A stretch of 9,860 bases of DNA from assembly GCA_012521855.1 (NCBI GenBank), contig JAAYLO010000221.1, positions 1 through 9,860 of the forward strand, read 5' to 3'. Both the position numbers and the translations under genes were made by a program. Under the pieces are notes generated by a model. It was not told where the DNA came from. It was given only the letters and a program-made list of their open reading frames with translations, and searched no databases. This DNA is from Halanaerobiaceae bacterium. GTDB taxonomy: Bacteria; Bacillota; Halanaerobiia; Halanaerobiales; DTU029. Positions 1-6,398 of the stretch are shown here, piece by piece. Each line of letters starts with the position of its first letter. The stretch's first letter is position 1.

Positions 1-3
1 CCC

Positions 4-303
4 ATGTATAAAGCTATTTTTACAATTGTGGACAGGGGCAAGGGTGAAAATGTAATGGATGCAGCAAAAGAGGCCGGTGCTAAAGGAGGAACAATTATTA
101 ACGGCCGGGGTTCAGGTATCCATGAGACCGAAGTATTATTCTCCATGCCTATCGAGCCGGAAAAAGAGATAGTAATGATTCTGGCAGAAGATCATCTGGT
201 AAATGCTATTGTTTCCTCTATCCGTGAAAAGCTTGAAATTGATGAACCGGGTAAAGGTATCATGTTTTTACTAGATGTCAATAAAACTTACGGGCTTAAC
301 TAA
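4..303 (+). CDS. P-II family signalling protein (GlnB/GlnK-like), possibly the 3' part of a longer gene
   Basis: The 99-residue product has the P-II ferredoxin-like pattern. It opens with a beta strand (YKAIFTIVDRGKG, residues 2-14) and a helix (VMDAAKEAGAKGG). A T-loop-like stretch follows (GRGSGIHETEVLF, 34-46), then a second beta-alpha-beta unit ending in a B-loop-like segment (EPGKGIMFLLDV, 81-92). P-II proteins are trimers that bind ATP/ADP and 2-oxoglutarate in the cytoplasm and control a partner protein, often a transporter or enzyme. The T-loop here has no obvious tyrosine at the uridylylation position, so it is probably not controlled by GlnD. Only three bases precede the ATG and they are in frame, so the start cannot be fixed; some relatives are about twice this length with two P-II units. 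The partner is outside the window. A strong terminator follows at 331-376. The family call is fairly sure, the target unknown. Confidence 0.85.
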   Translation: MYKAIFTIVDRGKGENVMDAAKEAGAKGGTIINGRGSGIHETEVLFSMPIEPEKEIVMILAEDHLVNAIVSSIREKLEIDEPGKGIMFLLDVNKTYGLN

Positions 304-330
304 AGAGTGAATATCCCGGCTTAATTTTAT

Positions 331-376
331 AAAAAAAAATGGGAATGAGATAAACAATCTCACCCCCATTTTTTTT
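331..376. terminator. Bidirectional rho-independent terminator between convergent genes
   Basis: An A-tract and TGGG (332-343) pair with CCCA and a T-tract (365-376). After a 2x2 internal mismatch, TGAGAT (346-351) pairs with ATCTCA (357-362) around a 5-base loop. A run of T follows the stem on either strand. It therefore serves the P-II gene on the plus strand and the broken gene (stop at 391-393) on the minus strand. Confidence 0.88.
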
Positions 377-390
377 ATTCAACAGGCAGA

Positions 391-971
391 TTAATTTTTT
401 GTAAGGTATTCTATTAAATCCCTGCTCAAATCTGCCATTGTCTTCTTCAGCCCTGAGCCAGTTTCCTGCAGGCCCAGGGGTATACCTGTAGGTTGAGATT
501 ATAGTACCATCTGCCTGTGTTAATTTATAACGGTCCGGATTATAATACTCCAGAGAAGTATTCCCGGATCCGACATTTGAACCGCCTATTGGAAGAACAA
601 GGTCTTTTGATATTGCTTCGAGAGAGGAAGCCGTTCCACTAATAGCCTTATATTCTGCCTTTGTCTGGGAGATTGGATACAATTCCTGTCTTGAAGGCTT
701 GAGGACCATTCTGCATTCATCAGCACTACCATCAGGATAATTTATTATTACTTTGTGTTCCTTGGTTTCTTCCAGATAATATACATCTATTGGCGGCATA
801 AGTCATTTCGTCCAGAGTAATCTTTTCCAGCATATTCAGCTCTCTGCTGTATGACCATAGATAGCCGTTACTTCCGCCAGCACTGATTTCTGGAATACCT
901 GATATAGCTATTTCTGAAATCATATCATATATTGGCATTATTTCCCAGTATTTAATTAATTTATTTTCCAT
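391..971 (-). pseudogene. Broken gene of unknown function with two frame changes
   Basis: I do not recognise this protein. Three open segments in three frames read as one roughly 190-residue product. The first runs from ATG 971 to about 800 (...GGSNGYLWSYSRELNMLEK...). The second runs from about 799 to about 494 (PPIDVYYLEETKEHKVIINY...PDRYKLTQADGTIIS). The third runs from about 492 to a TAA at 391-393, ending ...SRDLIEYLTKN. Both shifts are +1, as expected from single-base insertions or sequencing indels. The third frame is preferred because it ends 14 bases before the terminator stem at 376; the second frame instead runs through the hairpin to 296. No signal peptide or membrane segment is visible, and no strong ribosome binding site precedes ATG 971, so the 5' end may also be lost. 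It is divergent from the HMCES gene. Alternatives are assembly error in a live gene, or two separate overlapping ORFs (732-971 and 296-799), which seems less likely. Confidence 0.6.
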
Positions 972-996
972 ATATGAGATTTATCCAGATCTGTAG

Positions 997-1017
997 TATA
1001 ATATAATATAATATAAA
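997..1017 (+). promoter_or_regulatory. Likely promoter -10 region of the HMCES gene, inside a (TATAA)x4 tandem repeat
   Basis: Four tandem TATAA units (997-1016) give three overlapping perfect TATAAT hexamers, at 997, 1002 and 1007. They lie about 45-60 bases ahead of the GTG start at 1057. No good -35 is visible at 16-18 bases upstream of any of them; the best is a weak TTTATC at 980-985. The exact -10 in use is therefore undecided. Confidence 0.5.
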
Positions 1018-1025
1018 GGACCTTT
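1015..1025. repeat. AAAGGACCTTT palindrome at the probable transcription start, copy 1
   Basis: This is an 11-base perfect inverted repeat (AAAGG-A-CCTTT) just downstream of the TATAAT repeats. The same element, as its exact reverse complement, recurs at 1297-1307 inside the HMCES gene. The position would suit an operator, but the binding protein is unknown. Confidence 0.4.
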
Positions 1026-1056
1026 CCCTTTTAAAACAAATATGGAGATGATTGAT

Positions 1057-1671
1057 GTGTGCGGACGGTATTATTTAAAGATCAGTATCGATAAATTACT
1101 CGAAAAATACGGTATAATTGATAATGACTCTGATAATATACCGGTTGGAGAAATCTTTCCATCTCAACATGCGCCTATTATCCTGAATGAACAGAATATA
1201 TGCTTAAAGATGGCGAAATGGGGCTTTGCTCCTTCTTATGCAAAAAGATTAATTATCAACGCCAGGGCTGAAACCATTGATAAAAAAAAGACCTTTAAAG
1301 GTCCTTTTTATAATAAACGTTGTCTTATACCTGTAAGCGGTTTTTTTGAATGGCAGGACAAGGATGGGAAAAAGATAAAACACAGGATATACCTTAAAGA
1401 ACAGGAGTTCTTTTCTCTGGCCGGATTATATGAGCACTCTTTAGACAGTTCAGGCAATAGAATTACTGAATTCGTCATTATAACAACAGAAGCAAATGAT
1501 ATAATCAAAAAAATCCATGATAGAATGCCGGTAATCCTGAGTAAAGATAATGAGCAGATCTGGTTAAATAATGACACTGACATAAAACATTTAAAGGATG
1601 TCTTAAGAACTTATCCTGAAGAGGGAATAATCCTTGAGCCTGTTACAGCCCGACTGGGTTTTGATTTTTAG
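1057..1671 (+). CDS. SOS response-associated protein of the SRAP/HMCES/YedK family (abasic-site shield)
   Basis: SRAP proteins recognise abasic sites in single-stranded DNA and form a thiazolidine cross-link through the amino-terminal cysteine, shielding the lesion from cleavage and error-prone repair. Catalytic residues are visible: Cys2 in MCGRY, Asn68 in INARAET, Glu98 in SGFFEW and His154 in HDRMP. The length of 204 residues is normal. The start is GTG 1057, not the upstream in-frame ATGs at 1042 and 1048. Cys must be residue 2 after Met removal, and GGAG at 1044-1047 sits 9 bases before this GTG. An ATG-1042 start would bury the cysteine at position 7 and leave no ribosome site. It converges on the polymerase gene with one base between stops. 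A weak stem (CCC/GGG, 1649-1658) followed by T-rich sequence near its end may terminate it. No LexA-like box is seen in front of it. The family is sure. Confidence 0.93.
   Translation: MCGRYYLKISIDKLLEKYGIIDNDSDNIPVGEIFPSQHAPIILNEQNICLKMAKWGFAPSYAKRLIINARAETIDKKKTFKGPFYNKRCLIPVSGFFEWQDKDGKKIKHRIYLKEQEFFSLAGLYEHSLDSSGNRITEFVIITTEANDIIKKIHDRMPVILSKDNEQIWLNNDTDIKHLKDVLRTYPEEGIILEPVTARLGFDF
1290..1307. repeat. AAAGGTCCTTT palindrome inside the HMCES gene, copy 2
   Basis: AAAGGTCCTTT at 1297-1307 is the exact reverse complement of 1015-1025, and similarity continues into flanking TAT-rich sequence (1308-1315 against 1007-1014). It overlaps a 14-base palindrome GACCTTTAAAGGTC at 1290-1303. The centres of the two copies lie 282 bases apart. 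It may be chance in AT-rich coding DNA. Confidence 0.35.
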
Positions 1672-1672
1672 A

Positions 1673-2929
1673 TTACCTGCCATGTCCGCCGATGGTTGTT
1701 TTTATCCTCTCTAGGACACTGCCGCTGCGGAGGCTTTTGCCAAAAAATAATGCTTTATAACCATACCTGTCCTGAAGGCTGTCTTTTGTCCTGTGCAGCT
1801 TTATCTCCTTCTCTTTATCTACAAACAGGTTAAGTTTCATTGCCGATGCAGGTGCCAGATTGCCAAGGGCCAGACTTATCCGCCGTACTGCCTGGCCCTG
1901 GTATTTTTCATGAAAGAGCTCCAGGGCCAGCTCATATATCTCACTGGTTAAATTGGTATACTCCTCCCTGGTCCTCTGGACATGAAAACCAGCTCCTCCT
2001 TCACCTTTACTGTATCCGATTCCCAGGCTGACTGTCTTCCCGGCAATATCTTTATTCCTCGCCCTTCCGGCTACTTCATCGGCCAGTTCAAAGATAACCG
2101 TCCTCAGCTCTTCCAGATCACGATAATCCTTAAAGAGGGTAATCCCCCTTCCCAGGGCTTTATGCCTGTCCTTATAATGTCCTTCCAGTCTGGAAAGGTC
2201 AACCCCCCAGGCATGATAATAAAGCTGATTTCCCATAATGCCGAATCTGTCTTCCAGAAATTCCAGGGGCAGCCTGGCCAGATCCCCTACAGTTTTTACA
2301 CCAATCTTATGAAACCATTTTGCCATCCTGCTTCCTATTCCCCAGCAATCCTCAATGGCTACCGGCCACAATTTTGCCTGTACATCATCATAGGTCCATC
2401 TTGCAATACCCTTTTTCTTTCCTTCAATATCCATTGCCACCTTGGCCAGAAACATATTCGGCCCGATACCCATGCTGGAAGGCAAACCGTAGGTATTGAG
2501 AAGGCATTTTTTGATCATCAGGGCTGCCTCGTAAGCATCTCCCAGCCTCCTTTCTGTACCGTCAAGTTTCAGCCAGGATTCATCAATAGAATAAACATGG
2601 ATGGCATCAAGAGGGACAAACTGCCTGAACAATAAGGTAATCTCCAGAGAGCGCTGCAGATACATACCCATCCTGGCATCAACAATCTTGATTTCTTTAT
2701 TCCGCGGGATTTCATATAATCTATTCCCTGTCCTGATATTATATTTTTCCTTTAAGGCAGGAGAGGCAGCCAGTACCACCGCCCCCGGCCGGGTCTTATC
2801 ACCCACTACTGCCAGACAGACCTTGAGGGGATCCCAGCCCCTGTCAACGGCCTCCACACTGGCAAAAAAAGACTTCATATCAACACACAATATTTTATTA
2901 TCCGGTAATTGTTTATAATCTATCTCCAT
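1673..2929 (-). CDS. Y-family DNA polymerase, UvrX/YqjW type (translesion synthesis)
   Basis: Y-family polymerases copy past damaged bases with low fidelity. Counting from ATG 2929 (418 residues), the first metal ligand is Asp17 in VDMKSFFASVEA, with Phe22 as the likely steric gate. The second site is Asp116-Glu117 in YSIDES. The palm/fingers wording (AVVGDKTRPGAVVLAASPAL, GNRLYEIPR) matches the UvrX/YqjW branch rather than DinB/Pol IV. A thumb with helix-hairpin-helix (CWGIGSRMAKWFHKIGVKTVGDL) and a little-finger domain follow. KLNLF (365-369) resembles a beta-clamp binding motif, and IGGHG lies at the C-terminus. ATG 2929 has GAG 8 bases upstream; GTG 2938 (three residues more) has no ribosome site. 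Relatives often sit beside a YolD-like gene; none is here. The promoter and LexA-like box lie at 2986-3014, so DNA-damage induction is likely. No frameshift or missing catalytic residue is seen. Confidence 0.93.
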   Translation of the reverse strand: MEIDYKQLPDNKILCVDMKSFFASVEAVDRGWDPLKVCLAVVGDKTRPGAVVLAASPALKEKYNIRTGNRLYEIPRNKEIKIVDARMGMYLQRSLEITLLFRQFVPLDAIHVYSIDESWLKLDGTERRLGDAYEAALMIKKCLLNTYGLPSSMGIGPNMFLAKVAMDIEGKKKGIARWTYDDVQAKLWPVAIEDCWGIGSRMAKWFHKIGVKTVGDLARLPLEFLEDRFGIMGNQLYYHAWGVDLSRLEGHYKDRHKALGRGITLFKDYRDLEELRTVIFELADEVAGRARNKDIAGKTVSLGIGYSKGEGGAGFHVQRTREEYTNLTSEIYELALELFHEKYQGQAVRRISLALGNLAPASAMKLNLFVDKEKEIKLHRTKDSLQDRYGYKALFFGKSLRSGSVLERIKTTIGGHGR

Positions 2930-2985
2930 ATACGGCACTCACTTTCTGTCGGCTTCAGTATCTATCGAAAAATCCCTCTATAAGC

Positions 2986-3014
2986 ATATTACCATACATT
3001 TGTTCGGTTTTCAA
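2986..3014 (-). promoter_or_regulatory. SigmaA-type promoter of the Y-family polymerase gene
   Basis: Reading on the minus strand, TTGAAA (3014-3009) is followed by exactly 17 bases and then TAATAT (2991-2986). This is a good vegetative promoter about 57 bases before ATG 2929. A LexA-like box fills most of the spacer. Confidence 0.72.
2993..3006 (-). promoter_or_regulatory. LexA (SOS) box candidate in the polymerase promoter
   Basis: On the minus strand the site reads CGAAC-AAAT-GTATG. The Gram-positive LexA/DinR core is GAAC-N4-GTTC. One half-site is perfect, and the other keeps GT but differs at the last two core positions. Its place between -35 and -10 would block RNA polymerase, and a damage-inducible polymerase is the expected kind of target. 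Confidence 0.6.
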
Positions 3015-3019
3015 GGCAG

Positions 3020-3049
3020 AAAAAAGGCCATAAAGTATTATTATGGCCT
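3020..3049 (-). terminator. Rho-independent terminator after the DUF1015 gene
   Basis: A perfect 9-bp stem, AGGCCATAA (3025-3033) with TTATGGCCT (3041-3049), encloses a 7-base loop. On the minus strand it is followed by a T run (3025 to 3020). It ends the DUF1015 transcript and insulates the polymerase promoter just downstream. Confidence 0.85.
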
Positions 3050-3051
3050 GA

Positions 3052-3105
3052 TTACAGCTGAATCCTCATTCTCGCATCTTCTTCCGGCTCAAGTATTTCT
3101 ATCAT
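3052..3105 (-). CDS. Possible 17-residue ORF downstream of the DUF1015 gene
   Basis: ATG at 3105 is preceded at 6 bases by AAGGGG (ccccttc, 3112-3118 on the plus strand), a fair ribosome site. The ORF reads MIEILEPEEDARMRIQL and then TAA, just before the terminator at 3020-3049. It would be cotranscribed with the DUF1015 gene, 25 bases after that stop. No family is recognised. It may be a tiny peptide, the remnant of a lost gene, or chance. Confidence 0.2.
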   Translation of the reverse strand: MIEILEPEEDARMRIQL

Positions 3106-3130
3106 CTTAAGCCCCTTCAATACAGCTAAG

Positions 3131-4435
3131 TTATTTCTCTATATTCAGCCTGTTCAAAACAAGACCTGTCAACAGTTTGGGGTAAAAATCGGTAGACTTC
3201 TGCGGCATCCTTTCACCCTGGTCAGCAACCTTTTCAACAGCACTTACAGGAGTAGGATTGAGTAAAAAGGCTGCCTGGTAGTCTTTGTCACTGTTTTCCA
3301 GTAAGTCCAGGGCTTTGTCCCGATAGCGGATATATTCAATAAATGATTCTCTGGCCAGTGCCTCTACATCAATCCCCAGATATCTTTCCAGAACTGCCTT
3401 ATGTAAGATCACAACATCCAGTAAACGCCAGTCATCTGTTTTATCAGGAAGCAATTCCTTCATCGTCTCCTTATCCCGCAATGTCAGGGAATAGTAGAAT
3501 CTGTCTCCTTTTGCTTTCAGACCGATGATATGTGAGTTTTCTGGATTATGAACCATTTTTTCATACAATTCTGCAGCTGTCCCATACTTATCAATATAGT
3601 AATCATCGGCTGCCTTCTCTAAAAGTACTTTCAGGTCAAAATCCGGAAGCCCGTGAACCAGCCGGTGTGTCGCCAGTATACTCAATCCGGTATCATCGAT
3701 ATTGATAAAAGTCATCATGCGGTTCTCAAAACCCTCTGCCCCGACTGATCTCCAGCCTTTTGCAAGACACTCATCCCTGAAGTTTACAGCCGTCTGGTAA
3801 CGGTGGTGGCCGTCAGCTATGTATAATACCTTATCCTTCATCAATTCCTGAATGGATTCAATAATCCCCTCATCAGTGATCTGCCACAAAATATGCCTGT
3901 TCCCGTCCTCATCATTTACTTTGACCAGTGGTTCCTTATCACGGATTCCTTCATCCAGCAGGGTAATTATCTTCTGTTCTTTATCTGAATAAAGCATAAA
4001 GATATGCCCGAAATTGGCCTCTGTCGCTCTCATCAGATTCAATCTGTCTGCCTTGGGGCCTTCCAGGGTATTTTCATGTGCCTTGACCCCGTCCTCCCCC
4101 TCCAGCCTTCCCATACCCACAAAGCCTTTACGGACCCTCCACTCGCCATTTATCTGGTACTCCTGCCAGTATACGTAAAAGGAAGCTTTTTCATCCTGCA
4201 CTAAAATACCTTCATCAATCCACTTATTAAGATCTTCTGCAGCAGCCTGATACCTGTCTTTGCCGGGTTTGCCTTTGCTCAGGATAAGCCTGACAATATT
4301 ATAATCACTGGCCTGATAGTAATTATCCTGAGCCTTGCAGTCAATTTTATCATAAGGCTGTGTTACAACCTTATCTGGATCAGCAATCTTCTCCTTATTA
4401 TAGCGGTAACCTCGAAACGGAAATACATCAGCCAA
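3131..4435 (-). CDS. DUF1015 family protein, function unknown
   Basis: The 434-residue product carries the family hallmarks. These are an N-terminal PFRGYRYN (5-12), an AHENT...PKADR segment (119-131), the invariant-looking DGHHRYQTA (208-216) and a C-terminal GERMPQKSTDFYPKLL (407-422). The length is normal for the family. No signal peptide or membrane segment is visible, so it should be cytoplasmic. The biochemical role is not established; the conserved His-rich DGHHRY motif suggests an enzyme active site, which is inference. The start is TTG 4435. GGGGG lies 8 bases upstream, relatives begin at this point, and no in-frame ATG fits. A promoter at 4509-4537 gives a leader of about 65 bases. 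It is divergent from ylbJ and ends at the terminator at 3020-3049. No damage is seen. The family is sure, the role unknown. Confidence 0.9.
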   Translation of the reverse strand: MADVFPFRGYRYNKEKIADPDKVVTQPYDKIDCKAQDNYYQASDYNIVRLILSKGKPGKDRYQAAAEDLNKWIDEGILVQDEKASFYVYWQEYQINGEWRVRKGFVGMGRLEGEDGVKAHENTLEGPKADRLNLMRATEANFGHIFMLYSDKEQKIITLLDEGIRDKEPLVKVNDEDGNRHILWQITDEGIIESIQELMKDKVLYIADGHHRYQTAVNFRDECLAKGWRSVGAEGFENRMMTFINIDDTGLSILATHRLVHGLPDFDLKVLLEKAADDYYIDKYGTAAELYEKMVHNPENSHIIGLKAKGDRFYYSLTLRDKETMKELLPDKTDDWRLLDVVILHKAVLERYLGIDVEALARESFIEYIRYRDKALDLLENSDKDYQAAFLLNPTPVSAVEKVADQGERMPQKSTDFYPKLLTGLVLNRLNIEK

Positions 4436-4508
4436 TACAAAAACCCCCTATTGTTTGATTATGTACAATATAACTGGAGCTAAAACAAATACCTTTACAT
4501 TAATTCAT

Positions 4509-4537
4509 AAGATAACATAATTTTGACTGATAGTCAA
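4509..4537 (-). promoter_or_regulatory. Candidate promoter of the DUF1015 gene
   Basis: On the minus strand TTGACT (4537-4532) and TATCTT (4514-4509) are 17 bases apart, and a TG lies one base before the -10 (extended -10). This gives a leader of about 65 bases to TTG 4435. The -10 itself matches only 4 of 6, so confidence is moderate. Confidence 0.45.
4523..4537. promoter_or_regulatory. Palindrome TTGACT-gat-AGTCAA, operator-like
   Basis: A perfect 6+6 inverted repeat with a 3-base centre sits between the divergent DUF1015 and ylbJ genes. It overlaps the -35 of the minus-strand promoter and could bind a dimeric regulator. No regulator gene is nearby. Chance is possible because the arm is itself a -35 hexamer. 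Confidence 0.35.
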
Positions 4538-4620
4538 GGAACCTGGCAGTTTAGTTATAATTCAGCCTTAAGGAAAATAAGATATTATGGAAAGGATAAA
4601 AAGCGGGAGGGGTAAATCCG

Positions 4621-5820
4621 ATGTATAATAGAGAGGACAAAAAAAATATCATGGCAGCTGCTGTGGCAATACTTTTAACAGTATTTATAATTATTTTTTC
4701 TGAAGATGCCTTCAAGGCTGCCCTGGAAGGCTTAAGGGTATGGTGGGAAATTGTCTTTCCATCACTGCTGCCTTTTTTTATCATCTCTGAGTTCCTCATG
4801 GGGCTGGGGGTTGTCCACTTCATGGGAGCACTGCTGGAGCCTTTAATGCGTCCTGTTTTTAAGGTCCCTGGTGTCGGTGCCTTCGCCCTTGCAATGGGGC
4901 TGGCCTCAGGTTATCCCATCGGGGCAAAAATAACAGGAAACTTACGAAGAAAAAAGCTCTGCAGCAAAACAGAAGCTGAGAGACTGGTCAGTTTCACCAA
5001 CACAGCAGACCCGCTCTTCATGGTAGGTGCAGTCGCAGTGGGGATGTTTCACAGGCCGGAACTGGGAATAACACTGGCAGCAGCACACTATATATCCAGT
5101 ATCCTGGTTGGCTTTATTCTGAGGTTTTATAAAGGGGAGGAAAGTGAAGAAATACCATTACAGGAAGAAAGACAGCTAAAAACAAATATCATAATAAAGG
5201 CAGTCAATGAATTAATCCAGGCCAGGAAAAAAGACGGCCGCAGTATAGGAGAATTGCTGGGGGATTCCATAAAAGAATCCATAAATACGCTTTTGGTTGT
5301 GGGTGGTTTCATTATTATTTTTTCTGTAATTACCGGTATGTTTATCTCTACCGGATTAATTAACAGTATCAACAATATACTGATGTTTTTTTTAAGGCCC
5401 CTCGGCTTATCAGAAGCACTGGTTCTTCCACTGATCAGCGGCTTTTTTGAGGTCACAAATGGTGCAAACTTAAGCAGCCAGGCCCAGGCTCCATTACTCC
5501 ATCAGGTTATAATTGTAAATGCCATTATAGCCTGGAGCGGGCTCTCTGTCCTGGCCCAGGTGGCCACAATGATTAATGGTACTGATATAAAACTGAAACC
5601 CTATATATTCTCAAGGAGCCTGCAGAGTATTATCGCCGGAGCACTTACCCTGGTCCTCTTCCCTGCAAAAACTGAAGCCGTCTTTTTGCCATTCTTTGAA
5701 AACTATACTCTATCTCATGGTATTTTGCTCATTTTTATTCTCTTTCTAACGATATTATTTATTTTTACGGCCGTCTCCCTCCTGATATATTTCTTAAAAA
5801 AAATAATTTCAGTAGAATAA
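4621..5820 (+). CDS. ylbJ: Sporulation integral membrane protein YlbJ
   Basis: YlbJ is a multi-pass membrane protein needed for normal spore formation in Bacillus subtilis, where it is made in the mother cell. Its substrate is unknown, and it shares the nucleoside-recognition (Gate) domain fold. The 399 residues show about ten hydrophobic stretches (roughly 9-28, 43-64, 85-98, 131-168, 222-257, 262-277, 294-316, 333-350 and 364-392). Family-type motifs include GLASGYPIGAK (93-103), FTNTADPLF (125-133), and SGFFEVTNG (273-281). A charged loop (170-210) separates the halves. ATG 4621 follows GGGAGGGG with 8 bases between. In B. subtilis ylbJ lies directly after coaD on the same strand; here it faces coaD with a lipoprotein gene between. 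No convincing sigma-E or sigma-A promoter could be assigned upstream. The presence of ylbJ suggests the organism can, or its ancestors could, sporulate. Confidence 0.92.
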   Translation: MYNREDKKNIMAAAVAILLTVFIIIFSEDAFKAALEGLRVWWEIVFPSLLPFFIISEFLMGLGVVHFMGALLEPLMRPVFKVPGVGAFALAMGLASGYPIGAKITGNLRRKKLCSKTEAERLVSFTNTADPLFMVGAVAVGMFHRPELGITLAAAHYISSILVGFILRFYKGEESEEIPLQEERQLKTNIIIKAVNELIQARKKDGRSIGELLGDSIKESINTLLVVGGFIIIFSVITGMFISTGLINSINNILMFFLRPLGLSEALVLPLISGFFEVTNGANLSSQAQAPLLHQVIIVNAIIAWSGLSVLAQVATMINGTDIKLKPYIFSRSLQSIIAGALTLVLFPAKTEAVFLPFFENYTLSHGILLIFILFLTILFIFTAVSLLIYFLKKIISVE

Positions 5821-5850
5821 TATCCTTTTATTCCAAATTCCAATTATTTG

Positions 5851-5859
5851 TGCTATAAT
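5851..5859 (+). promoter_or_regulatory. Extended -10 promoter of the lipoprotein gene
   Basis: TGC followed directly by TATAAT (5854-5859) makes a textbook extended -10, 43 bases ahead of ATG 5903. The -35 position at 17 bases holds only a weak TTCCAA (5831-5836), which is common when the extended -10 is present. Confidence 0.6.
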
Positions 5860-5902
5860 TATAAACAGGATATAATGTAAATAATGATCGGAGCTGGTCT
5901 TT

Positions 5903-6337
5903 ATGAAAAAATTATTAAACCTGTCACTTTTTTTAATTCTTATTTTGCTGTTCTTTTCTGGTTGTGATAATAAATCATCCATTGATATTGTAAATGCCAA
6001 TCTGGAAAAGCAGACTGACAGGACCCTCATCAAAATCTCTATTGCTGTAAATACAGGCTGGAGCGATTACTGGGAATTATATCCTGAAATCGATGCAAAA
6101 CTGCTGGACAATCTCGGTAATGAATTCAGTGTCCTGGATACTATGGATGCTAACTTTTCAGGAAAGATTAAAGAGTCAGGTGTTTATCACGGGATCCTTG
6201 TATTCCCTGTATTACCTGAAGAGGCTACATTACTGCGCTTAAAAATAAATAATATCCGTCATTATGAACATGGAAATGATGGATATTACCTGGAAGGATT
6301 ATATGTTATTACTTACAAATTTGATCTAAAAAAATGA
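5903..6337 (+). CDS. Small lipoprotein of unknown function
   Basis: The 144-residue precursor starts MKKLLNLSLF with a long hydrophobic run, then FFSGC with the lipid-bearing cysteine at position 21. It should be exported by Sec, lipidated and cleaved by signal peptidase II, and held on the outer face of the membrane. The -3 position is Phe rather than the more usual Leu. The mature part (about 120 residues) alternates hydrophobic and polar residues as in a beta sandwich and is rich in aromatic residues (WSDYWELYPE, HYEHGNDGYYLEGLY). I recognise no family. GGAG (5890-5893) lies 9 bases before ATG. It has its own promoter at 5851-5859 and a terminator that overlaps the end of coaD. It separates ylbJ from coaD. 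A sporulation link by position would be inference only. Confidence 0.8.
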   Translation: MKKLLNLSLFLILILLFFSGCDNKSSIDIVNANLEKQTDRTLIKISIAVNTGWSDYWELYPEIDAKLLDNLGNEFSVLDTMDANFSGKIKESGVYHGILVFPVLPEEATLLRLKINNIRHYEHGNDGYYLEGLYVITYKFDLKK

Positions 6338-6357
6338 CCTGCCCCTACCGGAACAGG
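6328..6357 (-). terminator. Minus-strand terminator after coaD, overlapping the lipoprotein stop codon
   Basis: As minus-strand RNA, CCUGUUCC (6357-6350) pairs with GGGGCAGG (6345-6338) around a GGUA loop, using two G-U pairs. A run of seven U follows at 6334-6328. On the plus strand the two wobble positions become C/A mismatches, so the hairpin favours the minus transcript. The U-tract is templated by the lipoprotein's last Lys codons. Confidence 0.7.
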
Positions 6358-6398
6358 AAAGATAAAATATTCGTTAAAAGAGATATTGAGAAAGCAGA

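Noticed and set aside
296..390. C-terminal extension of the middle pseudogene frame
   Set aside because: It reads through the terminator hairpin to a stop at 296; the natural end is the TAA at 391-393 in the neighbouring frame.
1647..1669. Terminator for the HMCES gene
   Set aside because: The stem is only five pairs with one wobble and the T-run is interrupted; too weak to list as a feature.
1982..2635. 217-residue plus-strand ORF
   Set aside because: It lies wholly antisense to the Y-family polymerase gene, is rich in Pro, Ser and His, and has no ribosome site or family likeness; a frame shadow.
4523..4561. TTGACT and TATAAT as a ylbJ promoter
   Set aside because: The spacing is 27 bases, far too long for sigma-A, and no better -35 lies 16-18 bases before TATAAT 4556-4561.
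5127..5456. 109-residue minus-strand ORF
   Set aside because: Antisense to ylbJ transmembrane segments, which readily give open antisense frames; no start signal.
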